Shown here piece by piece: positions 16,546 to 24,268 of a stretch of 64,000 nucleotides of DNA. Every line of letters begins with the position of its first letter. Position 1 is the first letter of the stretch. The DNA is from CAWUEX02 sp963921305 (GTDB lineage Bacteria; Pseudomonadota; Alphaproteobacteria; Rhodospirillales; Rhodospirillaceae). Position numbers and translations under genes: made by a program. Below the pieces are notes generated by a model. The model did no database searches, was not told the origin of the DNA, and saw only the letters and a list, made by a program, of their open reading frames with translations. Where the stretch lies: NCBI GenBank assembly GCA_963921305.4, contig CAWUEX030000002.1, positions 3,224,001 through 3,288,000 on the forward strand. The letters are read 5' to 3'.

Positions 16546-17401
16546 GGTCTACCGGGTGCCATTCGTCGGGCTGATGGCGCTGGCGACGGTGTTTATTCTG
16601 GTGCCGCTCAATCATTCCATCCTGGTCGGTTTGGAACATCTGGCCGGCGTCGAAAATCAGTACATTGTCGGCGCCGCGTTCGGACTGATCGGACTGGCCG
16701 TGATCTACGCGGGCACCATCCGCAACGCCGAAGCTTTTGGTACCTGGATGGGGTTCATCGGTGCGCACATGATGTTCATCGGCTGGATCGAGTTCGGCAT
16801 CAAATTCAATGCCGCCGACCTGGCCAAGGTGCCGGGCAGCGATAACTTCATTCCTATTCCGCTGCTGTTTTACCAGGGCTCTGTCGGCATGCTGTTGGCG
16901 TCTTTGACGTTCTTCGTGCTCAACAAGGATTCCAAATGCAATCTGTTCCGCTGGCTGCACCGGGTATGCCGCATGCCGTTGGGCAAGCCGGAGCCGGGGC
17001 AGGGACGCAATTTCTGCCGCATTACCGCCATCGAGACGGTCTATGTGCAGTGGACGTTTTACGTTGTTTCGCTGTTCATGGTCGACACACGGTTTCTGGG
17101 CCCGACTCATCCGGTGACCTTCGGCCTGTGTTTCCTCGGCGCGTTGTGGGGTTTTTATCTGACTCTCAGACTGACGCGCTTCACCCGTATGATGGCGGCG
17201 GTGCGCTATGCGATTCCGGTGGCGACGATCTGGTGGACGCTGACCGAGATTGCCTCGTTCTGGGGCCTGTTTGAGGAGATCTGGCTCAAACCCGGTGAAT
17301 ACCTGCTGGAGATGGGCGCGGTGGCGCTGGTGTTCGCGGTGGTCGGGCTGGTGACGGTGCTGTCGCCGGCGTCGGCCAAGGCGCCAGACCAGCTCGCCTG
17401 A
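16535..17401 (+). CDS. polytopic membrane protein of an unrecognised three-paralogue family (copy 2)
   Basis: A 288-aa membrane protein starting at ATG 16535, inside the end of the TetR gene, with GGGAGG about nine bases upstream; a longer open frame would read through the TetR gene in another frame and is rejected. Its helix layout is the same as copy 1. The shared residues are His27, Glu86, Cys135 (in NKDSKCN), Glu167 (in ITAIET), His192 (in HPVT), RYAIP at 224-228, Glu238, Glu248, Glu255 and Glu259. Translation coupled to its regulator implies dosage control by the same TetR protein. Function is not recognised. Copy 1 and copy 2 have diverged widely outside these motifs, so the duplication is old. 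Confidence 0.8.
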   Translation: MWRKVYRVPFVGLMALATVFILVPLNHSILVGLEHLAGVENQYIVGAAFGLIGLAVIYAGTIRNAEAFGTWMGFIGAHMMFIGWIEFGIKFNAADLAKVPGSDNFIPIPLLFYQGSVGMLLASLTFFVLNKDSKCNLFRWLHRVCRMPLGKPEPGQGRNFCRITAIETVYVQWTFYVVSLFMVDTRFLGPTHPVTFGLCFLGALWGFYLTLRLTRFTRMMAAVRYAIPVATIWWTLTEIASFWGLFEEIWLKPGEYLLEMGAVALVFAVVGLVTVLSPASAKAPDQLA

Positions 17402-17534
17402 ACAGTGGTTAGAGACGGCGGATTTTTCATTTGCCCCGGCGGGGCCGGGTGGCTAGGGTGCCGCCGCTTGGCCACTGCTTTGTTTTAAGACCGGCCAACA
17501 CCCCGCGTGCCGCACGCCGTGGCGGCGTCAATGG

Positions 17535-17610
17535 GGGCGATTAGCTCAGCTGGGAGAGCACCTCGTTTACACCGAGGGGGTCGGCAGTTCGATCCTGTCA
17601 TCGCCCACCA
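17535..17610 (+). tRNA. tRNA-Val (anticodon TAC)
   Basis: A 76-base cloverleaf. The acceptor arm GGGCGAT (17535-17541) pairs with ATCGCCC (17600-17606), followed by A and an encoded CCA. The D arm TTAGCTCAGCTGGGAGAGC is standard. The anticodon stem CCTCG/CGAGG encloses TTTACAC, with anticodon TAC at 17568-17570. The T loop is GTTCGATCC. In many Alphaproteobacteria a tRNA-Val lies between hup and the nuo operon, as here. Confidence 0.97.
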
Positions 17611-17682
17611 TTTCTGATCTCGGTCAATGCCGTTCGATAATTTTCCCGCGACCATCGGCGTATAATTTGCGATGGTGGTGCG

Positions 17683-19119
17683 ATGAAATCGTTTGATGCG
17701 GACAATTCCAAAGGGCGGCAGGTCTCCCGCCGCTCGTTCACCCAAGGTTTGACGGCGAGCGCGGCGGCCACTGCCGTGATGGGGCGCGGCGCCAGGGCCC
17801 AATCGTCCAGCAAAGTGATCGTTATCGGTGCCGGGTTGTCGGGCCTAAACGCAGCGCTCAATCTGGAAGACCTCGGCTTTGACGTCACCGTGCTAGAGGC
17901 GCGGGACAGGGTCGGCGGCCGTGTGTTTACACTCGCGGATAAGCCGGAGATGCCGGAAGGCGGCGGCTCGGAGATCGGGCCCATGTACGCCCGCGTGCTC
18001 AGCATGGTCGACCGCTTCGGGTTGGAGCTGGAGCCGTGGCAGATCGGCCGACTTGAATTCGCTTTGAACGTCAGCGGCAAGCTGTTGAACGGAAGCGAAT
18101 GGGCGCAGGCAGACGTGAACCGCTTGCCGGACGCCGCCCGCGCCGTGCCACCGTTTGGATTGTCGCGGGTCTACATGCCGCGCGAGAACCCGCTGCCGGA
18201 GTTGGATTCCTGGCTCGAGCCGGAGTTTCAACAAAACGACATTTCTTTATACGAACACTATATGCGTGCCGGCGCGAACGACGCCGCACTGCGTTATTTG
18301 CTGATGGCAGCGCAGGCGGACGACCTGAGGAGTGAGTCCTATCAATGGGCGCTGCGTAAAGCGCGGGTGTCGGCGTTCGATTTGACCGGCGAACCGTTCA
18401 GCCTGGTCAAGGGTGGCATGAGCCGCGTGCCGCAGGCGATGGCGGGTGCGCTGAACGGCGACGTGCGTCTGAACAGTCCCGTCGCGGCGGTCTCGCAAAC
18501 ACGTGCGGGCGCAACGGTGACCATGCAAAACGGGGAAACGCTATCCGCGTCCTATGTGATTGTCACCGTGCCGCTGACGACGTTGAAGGATGTCGCCTTC
18601 GATCCGCCGTTGCCGGAACTGCAAGCTGAAGCCGTCTCGTTTATTCCCTATGGCCAGGCGACCAGTGTCTACCTGCAGGTCCTGGAGCCGTTCTGGGAAG
18701 ACGATGGGTTGGGGTCTTCGCTGTGGACGGACGGTCCCGTTGGCCGGGCCTACAACTGGGGTACACCGAACGGTAAGTACATCTGGGTCTTTCTCAGCGG
18801 TGCGCTCAACATGCCGGTGCGCAGCTGGCCGGATGCCGACATCATGGCCTACGTGCTGCGCGAACTCTATGCGCTAAGACCGAGCATGGAAGGCCGCGTG
18901 AAAGGCATTGCGGTGCGCAACTGGAGCGGTGATCCGTGGTCGCGGGGCACCTATGCCTTCCGCGCACCCGGGCAGATCGCGCGTTATGGCAATGCCGTTG
19001 CCGATGCCCATGGCCGGGTCCACTTTGCCGGCGAGCACACGGCGGTGCTGCAGCAGGGCATGGAAGGGGCGATGGAGTCCGGCGAACGCGCTGCGTTTGA
19101 GATTTTCGATCGGGCTTAA
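17683..19119 (+). CDS. flavin monoamine oxidase family protein with Tat signal
   Basis: A 478-aa FAD enzyme. The twin-arginine signal SRRSFTQGLT (residues 15-24) and a small-residue stretch ending in ARAQ near residue 40 predict periplasmic export after folding. The dinucleotide-binding motif GAGLSG is at 49-54, followed by EARDRVGGRVFT, the Rossmann and GG motif of amine oxidases. The C-terminal flavin segment is FAGEHTAVLQQGMEGAMESGERAA, typical of monoamine or polyamine oxidases. It would oxidise an amine to an aldehyde with hydrogen peroxide and ammonia; the substrate is unknown. It lies 72 bases after tRNA-Val and converges with an SDR gene ten bases beyond its stop. Confidence 0.88.
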   Translation: MKSFDADNSKGRQVSRRSFTQGLTASAAATAVMGRGARAQSSSKVIVIGAGLSGLNAALNLEDLGFDVTVLEARDRVGGRVFTLADKPEMPEGGGSEIGPMYARVLSMVDRFGLELEPWQIGRLEFALNVSGKLLNGSEWAQADVNRLPDAARAVPPFGLSRVYMPRENPLPELDSWLEPEFQQNDISLYEHYMRAGANDAALRYLLMAAQADDLRSESYQWALRKARVSAFDLTGEPFSLVKGGMSRVPQAMAGALNGDVRLNSPVAAVSQTRAGATVTMQNGETLSASYVIVTVPLTTLKDVAFDPPLPELQAEAVSFIPYGQATSVYLQVLEPFWEDDGLGSSLWTDGPVGRAYNWGTPNGKYIWVFLSGALNMPVRSWPDADIMAYVLRELYALRPSMEGRVKGIAVRNWSGDPWSRGTYAFRAPGQIARYGNAVADAHGRVHFAGEHTAVLQQGMEGAMESGERAAFEIFDRA

Positions 19120-19128
19120 AGCGCGCCG

Positions 19129-19917
19129 TCAGAACTCATACCGCTTGCCATTGTAGCGGATGATGGCGGCGCTGTCGGCGAGGGTCAGGCCGTCTATTAC
19201 CTCGATCATGCCGGCGATGGACTCTGCTGGCGATATGAACTGTGGGCCGGGGTTCTCGACTTTCTCGACTGCTACTTCGCCCGGCGTGAGAAGCGTGACG
19301 ATGACACCGTCTTTCTTCGCTTCTTGGGCCAGGTTGTACATCGCTGCATTCATCGCCGCCTTGCTGACCTTGTACCAATAGGCGCCATCAAACCCGCCGT
19401 ATTTGAAACTGTGCACACCAAGCAACGCGGTGATGGCGACGACGGTTTTACGCTCACTGCGGCGCACGTTGTCGTACAAGGCTTCGGTTACGCGCAGCGG
19501 GCCGATGGCGTTGACCCGCATAAAGGTGTCGACGACGGAATAGTCCAGTGTGCCGAAGCGTTGCTCCGCGCCCATGAAGTCGCCCGAAAGACCGGCGTTG
19601 TTGATCAGCACGTCGATCGCTTGGCCTTTGTATTTTTCCGCCAAGGCCGCGAGGTGTTCACCGTTGGTCACATCGAGACGCTCGACAGTCACGTTAGAGT
19701 GCGCCGCGGCCAGGGCGTTGAGGCGGTCCGCGCGATCCGGGTTACGGGCGGTGGCGATGACCTCCCAGCCCAGCGCCGCATACTGGCGCACGAACTCCAA
19801 GCCGATGCCGCGGTTGGAGCCGGTGACGAGCACGGTCTCAGCTCGGGCGGGCGCGTTCAGACCACAAAAAGCCAGGAGCAGGAGAGCAAACATCGGCCGG
19901 GTCAGGGTGCGGATCAC
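19129..19917 (-). CDS. short-chain dehydrogenase/reductase with an N-terminal signal-like sequence
   Basis: A 262-aa SDR. GTG 19917 is chosen as start because AAGGAG stands six bases upstream on the coding strand. The NAD(P) loop TGSNRGIG is at about 32-39, NNAG is near 107, and the catalytic residues are Ser170, Tyr182 and Lys186 (YKVSK). The sequence resembles C-factor-like SDRs. The odd feature is a hydrophobic N-terminus (MFALLLLAFCGLNAPARA) before the Rossmann fold, looking like a signal peptide or membrane anchor; SDRs need NAD(P), which is not normally available in the periplasm. A cytoplasm-facing membrane anchor is an alternative. The substrate is unknown. Confidence 0.8.
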   Translation of the reverse strand: MIRTLTRPMFALLLLAFCGLNAPARAETVLVTGSNRGIGLEFVRQYAALGWEVIATARNPDRADRLNALAAAHSNVTVERLDVTNGEHLAALAEKYKGQAIDVLINNAGLSGDFMGAEQRFGTLDYSVVDTFMRVNAIGPLRVTEALYDNVRRSERKTVVAITALLGVHSFKYGGFDGAYWYKVSKAAMNAAMYNLAQEAKKDGVIVTLLTPGEVAVEKVENPGPQFISPAESIAGMIEVIDGLTLADSAAIIRYNGKRYEF

Positions 19918-20062
19918 GATTAACTCCTTCTCATGCAGCAACTTATCGGATGCTAGAGGACTGTTAATTTCGCTGAAAGGTACATTGCGATATACTGATG
20001 TCTCGCATGGGAGGCCGCCCCCGACAGAACGAGAGGAGGCGGCGCGAAACTGGGGAACTCAG

Positions 20063-20767
20063 GTGGAAATCACGCTACTGAACGCCTGGACCATGTGGCT
20101 GCAGGGGATGGATATCCAATCGCGGCTGCTGTGGGGCTACGAAATCTTCTGGTGGGGCCGGTTGGGCCTGATCGTCCTCTTCGCTGCGGCCCTGACCACA
20201 TTGGCGGCGGTGGTCGGCCATGAGCGTTTGGAAGAGGCGGGGGCGGAAGTGCGTACCCGTACCGGCCTCAAGCGCAATGTCGTCTTTGCCCTGCGCCCGC
20301 TCACCGCGCTGCTGCGCACCTTTGGGCTGTTCCGCAAAGACCGGACCGAGGCCGAAGACGACTACGCCGAGGACTTCGAAGACCAGGACGACAACGACGA
20401 TATTATCTACTTCGTGTTCCTGGCCTTGGTCGCCACCGGCATCGTCGGCTACGTGCTGTACTCCAGCGGTGAGTTTTTTCCGGCCTGGCCACGGTACATG
20501 GCGGCGTCGGAAATCATCCCTTTCGTGATCGACGGCGGCATTGCGGTCGCGCAACTTCTAGGCCTGGTGCTGGCATTGCTGTTCGGCATGGCGCTGATTG
20601 CCACGGGCGCACTGCTGCTGCTGTCGCTGCCGGGTTTGGTCGTATCTTACGTGCTGATCGCGCCGCTGGCGTTTTTGCTCTCGCTGGACAACGTCGATCT
20701 GTTTGTGAAGGTGATGAGCGCGGCGCTGTTACTGGCCGGTTTTCATTTCATTCTGCTGGCGGCGTGA
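20063..20767 (+). CDS. hypothetical integral membrane protein with an acidic linker
   Basis: A 234-aa protein not recognised. The start GTG 20063 has GGGGA upstream; an ATG at 20093 is an alternative. There is one hydrophobic segment at about residues 30-55, a basic stretch (RTRTGLKRN), then an acidic linker near residues 95-115 (TEAEDDYAEDFEDQDDNDD), followed by three or four strongly hydrophobic helices to the C-terminus. The open frame continues far upstream through the SDR shadow, which I regard as chance. It is divergent from the SDR gene and converges with the methyltransferase gene. No enzymatic motif is visible. Confidence 0.65.
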   Translation: MEITLLNAWTMWLQGMDIQSRLLWGYEIFWWGRLGLIVLFAAALTTLAAVVGHERLEEAGAEVRTRTGLKRNVVFALRPLTALLRTFGLFRKDRTEAEDDYAEDFEDQDDNDDIIYFVFLALVATGIVGYVLYSSGEFFPAWPRYMAASEIIPFVIDGGIAVAQLLGLVLALLFGMALIATGALLLLSLPGLVVSYVLIAPLAFLLSLDNVDLFVKVMSAALLLAGFHFILLAA

Positions 20768-20789
20768 CCGCTACAACACGTGCGGCGCA

Positions 20790-21740
20790 CTAGTCTTTAA
20801 ACGCGTTGTACATCAGCATGGGTATGGCTTTTACCGCGGCCAGCTCTTCAAAGGGCCGTTGAACCAGCCAGTTTTCCCGCTCAACTCTAAACCCGGCGGC
20901 CTTCAGCAAATCAGGGAAGTCGCGTCCGTACATCCTGACATGGCCATGGAACTTGCTGTCCGGAACGACCCACTCAGACGTGGTTTCTAAATAGAGTGCT
21001 TCGGGTACCGATACGTTCAAAACACCACCAGGTTTAAGAACGCGGTAGAGCTCCCGATAGGCCGAAGGTCCGTCGATGACGTGCTCGAGCACGCGGTGGC
21101 AGATAATCATATCGAAGGAGTCATCTTCCGACGTCATGGCGCATAGGTCTTCGTATACATCCATGCCGGGCTGGAACCCGTCGATTTTTATCTGTTCGCA
21201 CGCAAAAGACTCTGACACCTCCTCTAGCCATGACGCGAAGTCTTTATTCGGCGCAATGTGCGCGATCTTCCTTCCCTTTAAAAAATGAGGGTGCTTAACA
21301 AAGTAATGAATCAAGCCCAATCCGCGGCTGCACCCCGGAATGGACTTGGCATCAAAAGCCATTCCGTAGTGTTCCTGGTGTTCGCGGACCGCAGCCTCGC
21401 ATTCACTGCGCAACGGGTCACCCTCCGGGAGTGCGGCAATCCCGAAGCCCGCCATGCCACGTTTCAATAATATTCGGGCGAGGGCTCTTGAGGGGCCTTC
21501 AGACAATCCATACTCAGCGGGTGTTTCAATCAACTGCCGGTACGCGTCTATCCGCGTCAGGTCCGCTGCTGTCGGGTCAATCAACTTAATATGCTCAATG
21601 TAAACCTGACGAACGGCTTCTGCCGTTGCCAGCTGCGCTTCAACACCGATGTCTTTGAGTTGCGGGAATCTATTTTCGAAATACTTGCACTCATTTAGCG
21701 CAATACGAAGACCAGAAAGCTTTTGTGGTTCAGGAGCCAT
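20790..21740 (-). CDS. class I SAM-dependent methyltransferase
   Basis: A 316-aa protein starting at ATG 21740; a longer reading would use TTG 21794 without a ribosome site. The C-terminal half has the Methyltransf_11 pattern DMIICHRVLEHVIDGPSA and YRELYRVLKPGGVLNVSVPE (post-I and motif III regions), with the SAM-binding strand in KIAHIAPNKDFASWL, which departs from the usual GxGxG loop. The N-terminal 120 residues are helical and not recognised. Base composition and codon use are more AT-rich than the backbone, suggesting acquisition. Together with a sulfotransferase 2 kb away it could modify a surface glycan or small molecule. The substrate is unknown. Confidence 0.75.
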   Translation of the reverse strand: MAPEPQKLSGLRIALNECKYFENRFPQLKDIGVEAQLATAEAVRQVYIEHIKLIDPTAADLTRIDAYRQLIETPAEYGLSEGPSRALARILLKRGMAGFGIAALPEGDPLRSECEAAVREHQEHYGMAFDAKSIPGCSRGLGLIHYFVKHPHFLKGRKIAHIAPNKDFASWLEEVSESFACEQIKIDGFQPGMDVYEDLCAMTSEDDSFDMIICHRVLEHVIDGPSAYRELYRVLKPGGVLNVSVPEALYLETTSEWVVPDSKFHGHVRMYGRDFPDLLKAAGFRVERENWLVQRPFEELAAVKAIPMLMYNAFKD

Positions 21741-22141
21741 ATGAAATCCAGACTGGTCCCGTGACGATGAAAAGTTTTGGGAGAGCGGGATCAAAAAAAG
21801 CAGAAGTTTGTGAGATCAATTTATGCGTGAATTCTGAACAGTTCGTGAAGCTCGTCAAGAATGCCATGGATCACTTAGCAGAAGATTCTTGATGTTTGAC
21901 ATCGCCACTTTTCATTTGGCACGTCTTAAAGATTCTCTCTCTGACGTTGCATCCTGCACATCGCCGCGCATTAATGCTCTCCATAAAAGTGTAACTTAGA
22001 AATATGCAACCGAGAAAGGCCGGCGCGCGTTCTTGGTGTGCAGGCTTCGGAAAACGGGCTCGGACACCCGGTTCTTCTTAGGTGGTTTGACGGTCCTGCA
22101 CCTTGAAACCAAACCAAGACTAAAACCCGAAGGAGGAACGA
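21741..22141. other. 401-base intergenic region, AT-richer than its surroundings
   Basis: No gene is seen. It contains an inverted repeat TCAAGAAT (21855-21862) and ATTCTTGA (21885-21892) with a 22-base spacer, and a strong ribosome site AAGGAGG at its right edge for the secreted protein gene. It presumably holds divergent promoters for the methyltransferase and the secreted pair. Confidence 0.4.
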
Positions 22142-22711
22142 ATGATCCGTTCAATTTATAAACATATGTGCTGGGCCGCCTGTGCGGTGGCCGGCGTGTT
22201 CCTGGTCGTCCATGATGCCGATGCGCAGTCGCTCAGACGTGGCTTCGGTGTCGGCGTGCCGAGCATGGGCACGGATATGTGGACGCAAGCCATGGGTGGG
22301 CTGCGTTTGTTTACGCCGCACCGCGACAACTGCGATAGCACCGAAGTGTTTATCGAAGTCTATACCGACGGCAACAGTGTTCAGTTTGGCTTTTGCTTCG
22401 ACAAAGACGAGCATTCTGCAGGCGCACTTGAATTCGAGGATGCGCGGCAGACGTGTCTCGACGAAGGCAAGCGTCTACCAGAGCCTGTGGAGTTTAAATT
22501 TGTCTGTCAGGCCGCGCCTACCGGCGTAAACAACCTAACGGACGACCGAGAGTGGGCCTCGAACTTTGCAGAGGCAGAACCTGCTAATACTACCACTAAC
22601 GTCGGAGTGGTTGTTCCCGCGGCAAGTACGTCATGCGTCGCGAGTGCACATTATTCGGTCACTCGGTCTGACTCCTTCTCGCATACTGCTGCCTTCCGCT
22701 GTGTGCGGTAG
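22142..22711 (+). CDS. secreted six-cysteine protein, tandem copy 1 (FGE/lectin-like motifs)
   Basis: A 189-aa protein. A signal peptide (residues 1-28, ending in DADAQ) is preceded by an excellent ribosome site, AAGGAGGAACG. Six cysteines (64, 85, 105, 122, 165, 187) align exactly with those of the next gene. Motifs in order are TPHRDNCD, GFCFDKDE, DARQTCLDEGKRLPEPVEF, KFVC, DDREWASNF and FRCVR at the very end. The succession F-C-[IF]..E, DA...C....RLPE..E, EW and RC.R resembles the core of formylglycine-generating-enzyme and C-type-lectin-like folds, but the protein is much shorter than FGE. A periplasmic or extracellular binding module stabilised by disulfides is my inference; no function is established. 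Confidence 0.7.
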   Translation: MIRSIYKHMCWAACAVAGVFLVVHDADAQSLRRGFGVGVPSMGTDMWTQAMGGLRLFTPHRDNCDSTEVFIEVYTDGNSVQFGFCFDKDEHSAGALEFEDARQTCLDEGKRLPEPVEFKFVCQAAPTGVNNLTDDREWASNFAEAEPANTTTNVGVVVPAASTSCVASAHYSVTRSDSFSHTAAFRCVR

Positions 22712-22792
22712 CGAGACCGCTTAGCTCCCAACATTCATCCAACTTCACGCCACACTAAGCAAACTCTGTGGCCTTCCCGAAAGGACATCATC

Positions 22793-23329
22793 ATGACCTT
22801 GCGTACAGCACTCCTATGCGCGGCGCTCGCGCTGTCACCGGTCTCTGCCTTCGCAGAGGAATACACTCAATGGTCCGCGCCCGCGGCCGGATCGGACGCC
22901 ATCACCAATCTGATGGGCAAAGAGAACTTCTTCATGCCCCATGAGGACGACTGCGGCACCGGCGAAGAGTTCATTCACATCTGGGACAACGTCGACGGCA
23001 CCGACATCGGCTTCTGCATTGAGGAAGACGAGCGTACTGCCGCCGAATGGTCCGACGCCCGCGACACCTGCCTCAACGCCGACATGCGCCTGCCCGAGCC
23101 CGGTGAGTTTAAGTTCGCCTGCGACAACGGTGTGGGCTTGAACGACACCACCGATGACTGGGAGTGGGTCTCCAACTTTGCCACCCAGCTCGCCACCGAC
23201 GATGCCACGCCGAAGACCGGGCTGGCCGTGCCCATCGCCGGCAACGGCAGCTGCAACTACGGTTCGTCGGATTGGGCCAGTTCCGACACCGGTTCCGCCG
23301 GCTCCCGCCCGTATCGCTGCGTGCGGTAG
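22793..23329 (+). CDS. secreted six-cysteine protein, tandem copy 2 (FGE/lectin-like motifs)
   Basis: A 178-aa paralogue of the preceding gene, 81 bases downstream with its own GAAAGGA ribosome site. The signal peptide covers residues 1-21 (cleavage after AFA). Cysteines 54, 75, 93, 110, 154 and 176 match copy 1 one for one. Shared motifs are MPHEDDCG, GFCIEEDE, DARDTCLNADMRLPEPGEF, KFACD, DDWEWVSNF and YRCVR. The copies differ strongly between motifs and in base composition: this one is GC-rich like the chromosome, copy 1 less so. They may therefore have different histories or have diverged long ago. A strong hairpin follows the stop. The function is unknown. Confidence 0.7.
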   Translation: MTLRTALLCAALALSPVSAFAEEYTQWSAPAAGSDAITNLMGKENFFMPHEDDCGTGEEFIHIWDNVDGTDIGFCIEEDERTAAEWSDARDTCLNADMRLPEPGEFKFACDNGVGLNDTTDDWEWVSNFATQLATDDATPKTGLAVPIAGNGSCNYGSSDWASSDTGSAGSRPYRCVR

Positions 23330-23352
23330 TCCGAGCCACCGCCGCCGTGAGG

Positions 23353-23390
23353 AACACCCCGGTGCCTATGCGCCGGGGTGTTTCGTTTGC
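23353..23390 (+). terminator. terminator hairpin after the secreted pair
   Basis: The arms AACACCCCGG (23353-23362) and CCGGGGTGTT (23373-23382) are perfect. The stem extends inward by a few pairs with one wobble, and a T-rich tail TTTCGTTTG follows. It may also serve the convergent sulfotransferase gene. Confidence 0.75.
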
Positions 23391-23467
23391 CGGGTGCGGA
23401 GCAGACTTTGCTTTGTTTCAGGTGATGTCCTGATCAGCGGCGTTCACAATATTTTATTCTGAGGTAG

Positions 23468-24100
23468 TTAGTCCGGAAAAAGAAAACCGTACGTCTCTAT
23501 TTCATCGCCAAAAATGCTCTCGATTTTTCTTTGGTGATCGCTATTGAGAGTTACGTTTAGGGACTGGACTAACTCGGAAGGGGTGACGTTTACATGGGGT
23601 ATTTGTTGTACACCCGTTTTGATACCGACTCGCCGTATATAGTCCTCTGATAGGTTTTCGAACCTGAGAATCGTGTACTGATCTTCAATGTCACACAGCC
23701 ACCAACTTATCTTTTGGATATGACGCACGTCGAACAATGCGGGTTTAACGTTGAGTTCTTCTTCTGAATGATAGGCGAGCGCGCCGCTCCAAAAAAAACT
23801 AGCGCCAAGGTGAAAGGCTTCGACGGCTTCCAGGTAAGATTCAAAAGGTCGATAACGCGTCACACCCTTCTGAGCCATGGACCGCACCAGATGAATGTAT
23901 GTTGAAACTAATCGCTCATACGTATTTCGCGCGATGGTGAACCGGTGACGTATAGCGGCCCGGTCCTCGTCTTCAATATCTAACTCTCTTTTGTGGCGAT
24001 AAGGGCAAGTCCCTATTTCGAACCCGTGGGCGACTTCTATTGAAGTGCTGCCAGTCTTGGGGATATGTGCAAAAAATACGTTTCGAGACTTGTCCAACAT
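23468..24100 (-). CDS. sulfotransferase family 2 domain protein
   Basis: A 210-aa protein starting at ATG 24100; a further in-frame TTG at 24118 lacks support. The PAPS 5'-phosphosulfate loop is FFAHIPKTGSTSIE near residues 8-21, and the 3'-phosphate motif is RFTIARNTYERLVSTYIH near residues 53-70, the pair that defines carbohydrate-type sulfotransferases. It is somewhat shorter than most members. It would transfer sulfate from PAPS to a glycan hydroxyl. The AT-richer composition suggests acquisition, as for the methyltransferase gene nearby. It faces the tandem secreted genes convergently. The acceptor is unknown. Confidence 0.8.
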   Translation of the reverse strand: MLDKSRNVFFAHIPKTGSTSIEVAHGFEIGTCPYRHKRELDIEDEDRAAIRHRFTIARNTYERLVSTYIHLVRSMAQKGVTRYRPFESYLEAVEAFHLGASFFWSGALAYHSEEELNVKPALFDVRHIQKISWWLCDIEDQYTILRFENLSEDYIRRVGIKTGVQQIPHVNVTPSELVQSLNVTLNSDHQRKIESIFGDEIETYGFLFPD

Positions 24101-24268
24101 GACCAATAGTCTACCCAAAATTTGACAACTGTTTACGGATGAAATTGAACCTTTGTGCTATTTTTATAAGGGACGATGCCGTTGTGGGCCCGAAGCAGAC
24201 GTTCAACATCTAGCCTTTTCGCCTGCCCCGCGATATCACTCCGCCCGTTCTTTACGGAGTGCCCCGTC

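Noticed and set aside
24122..24170. Promoter for nadX from TTGACA (24122) and TATAAG (24165)
   Set aside because: The spacing of 37 bases is incompatible with one promoter; each element may be used but cannot be paired with confidence.
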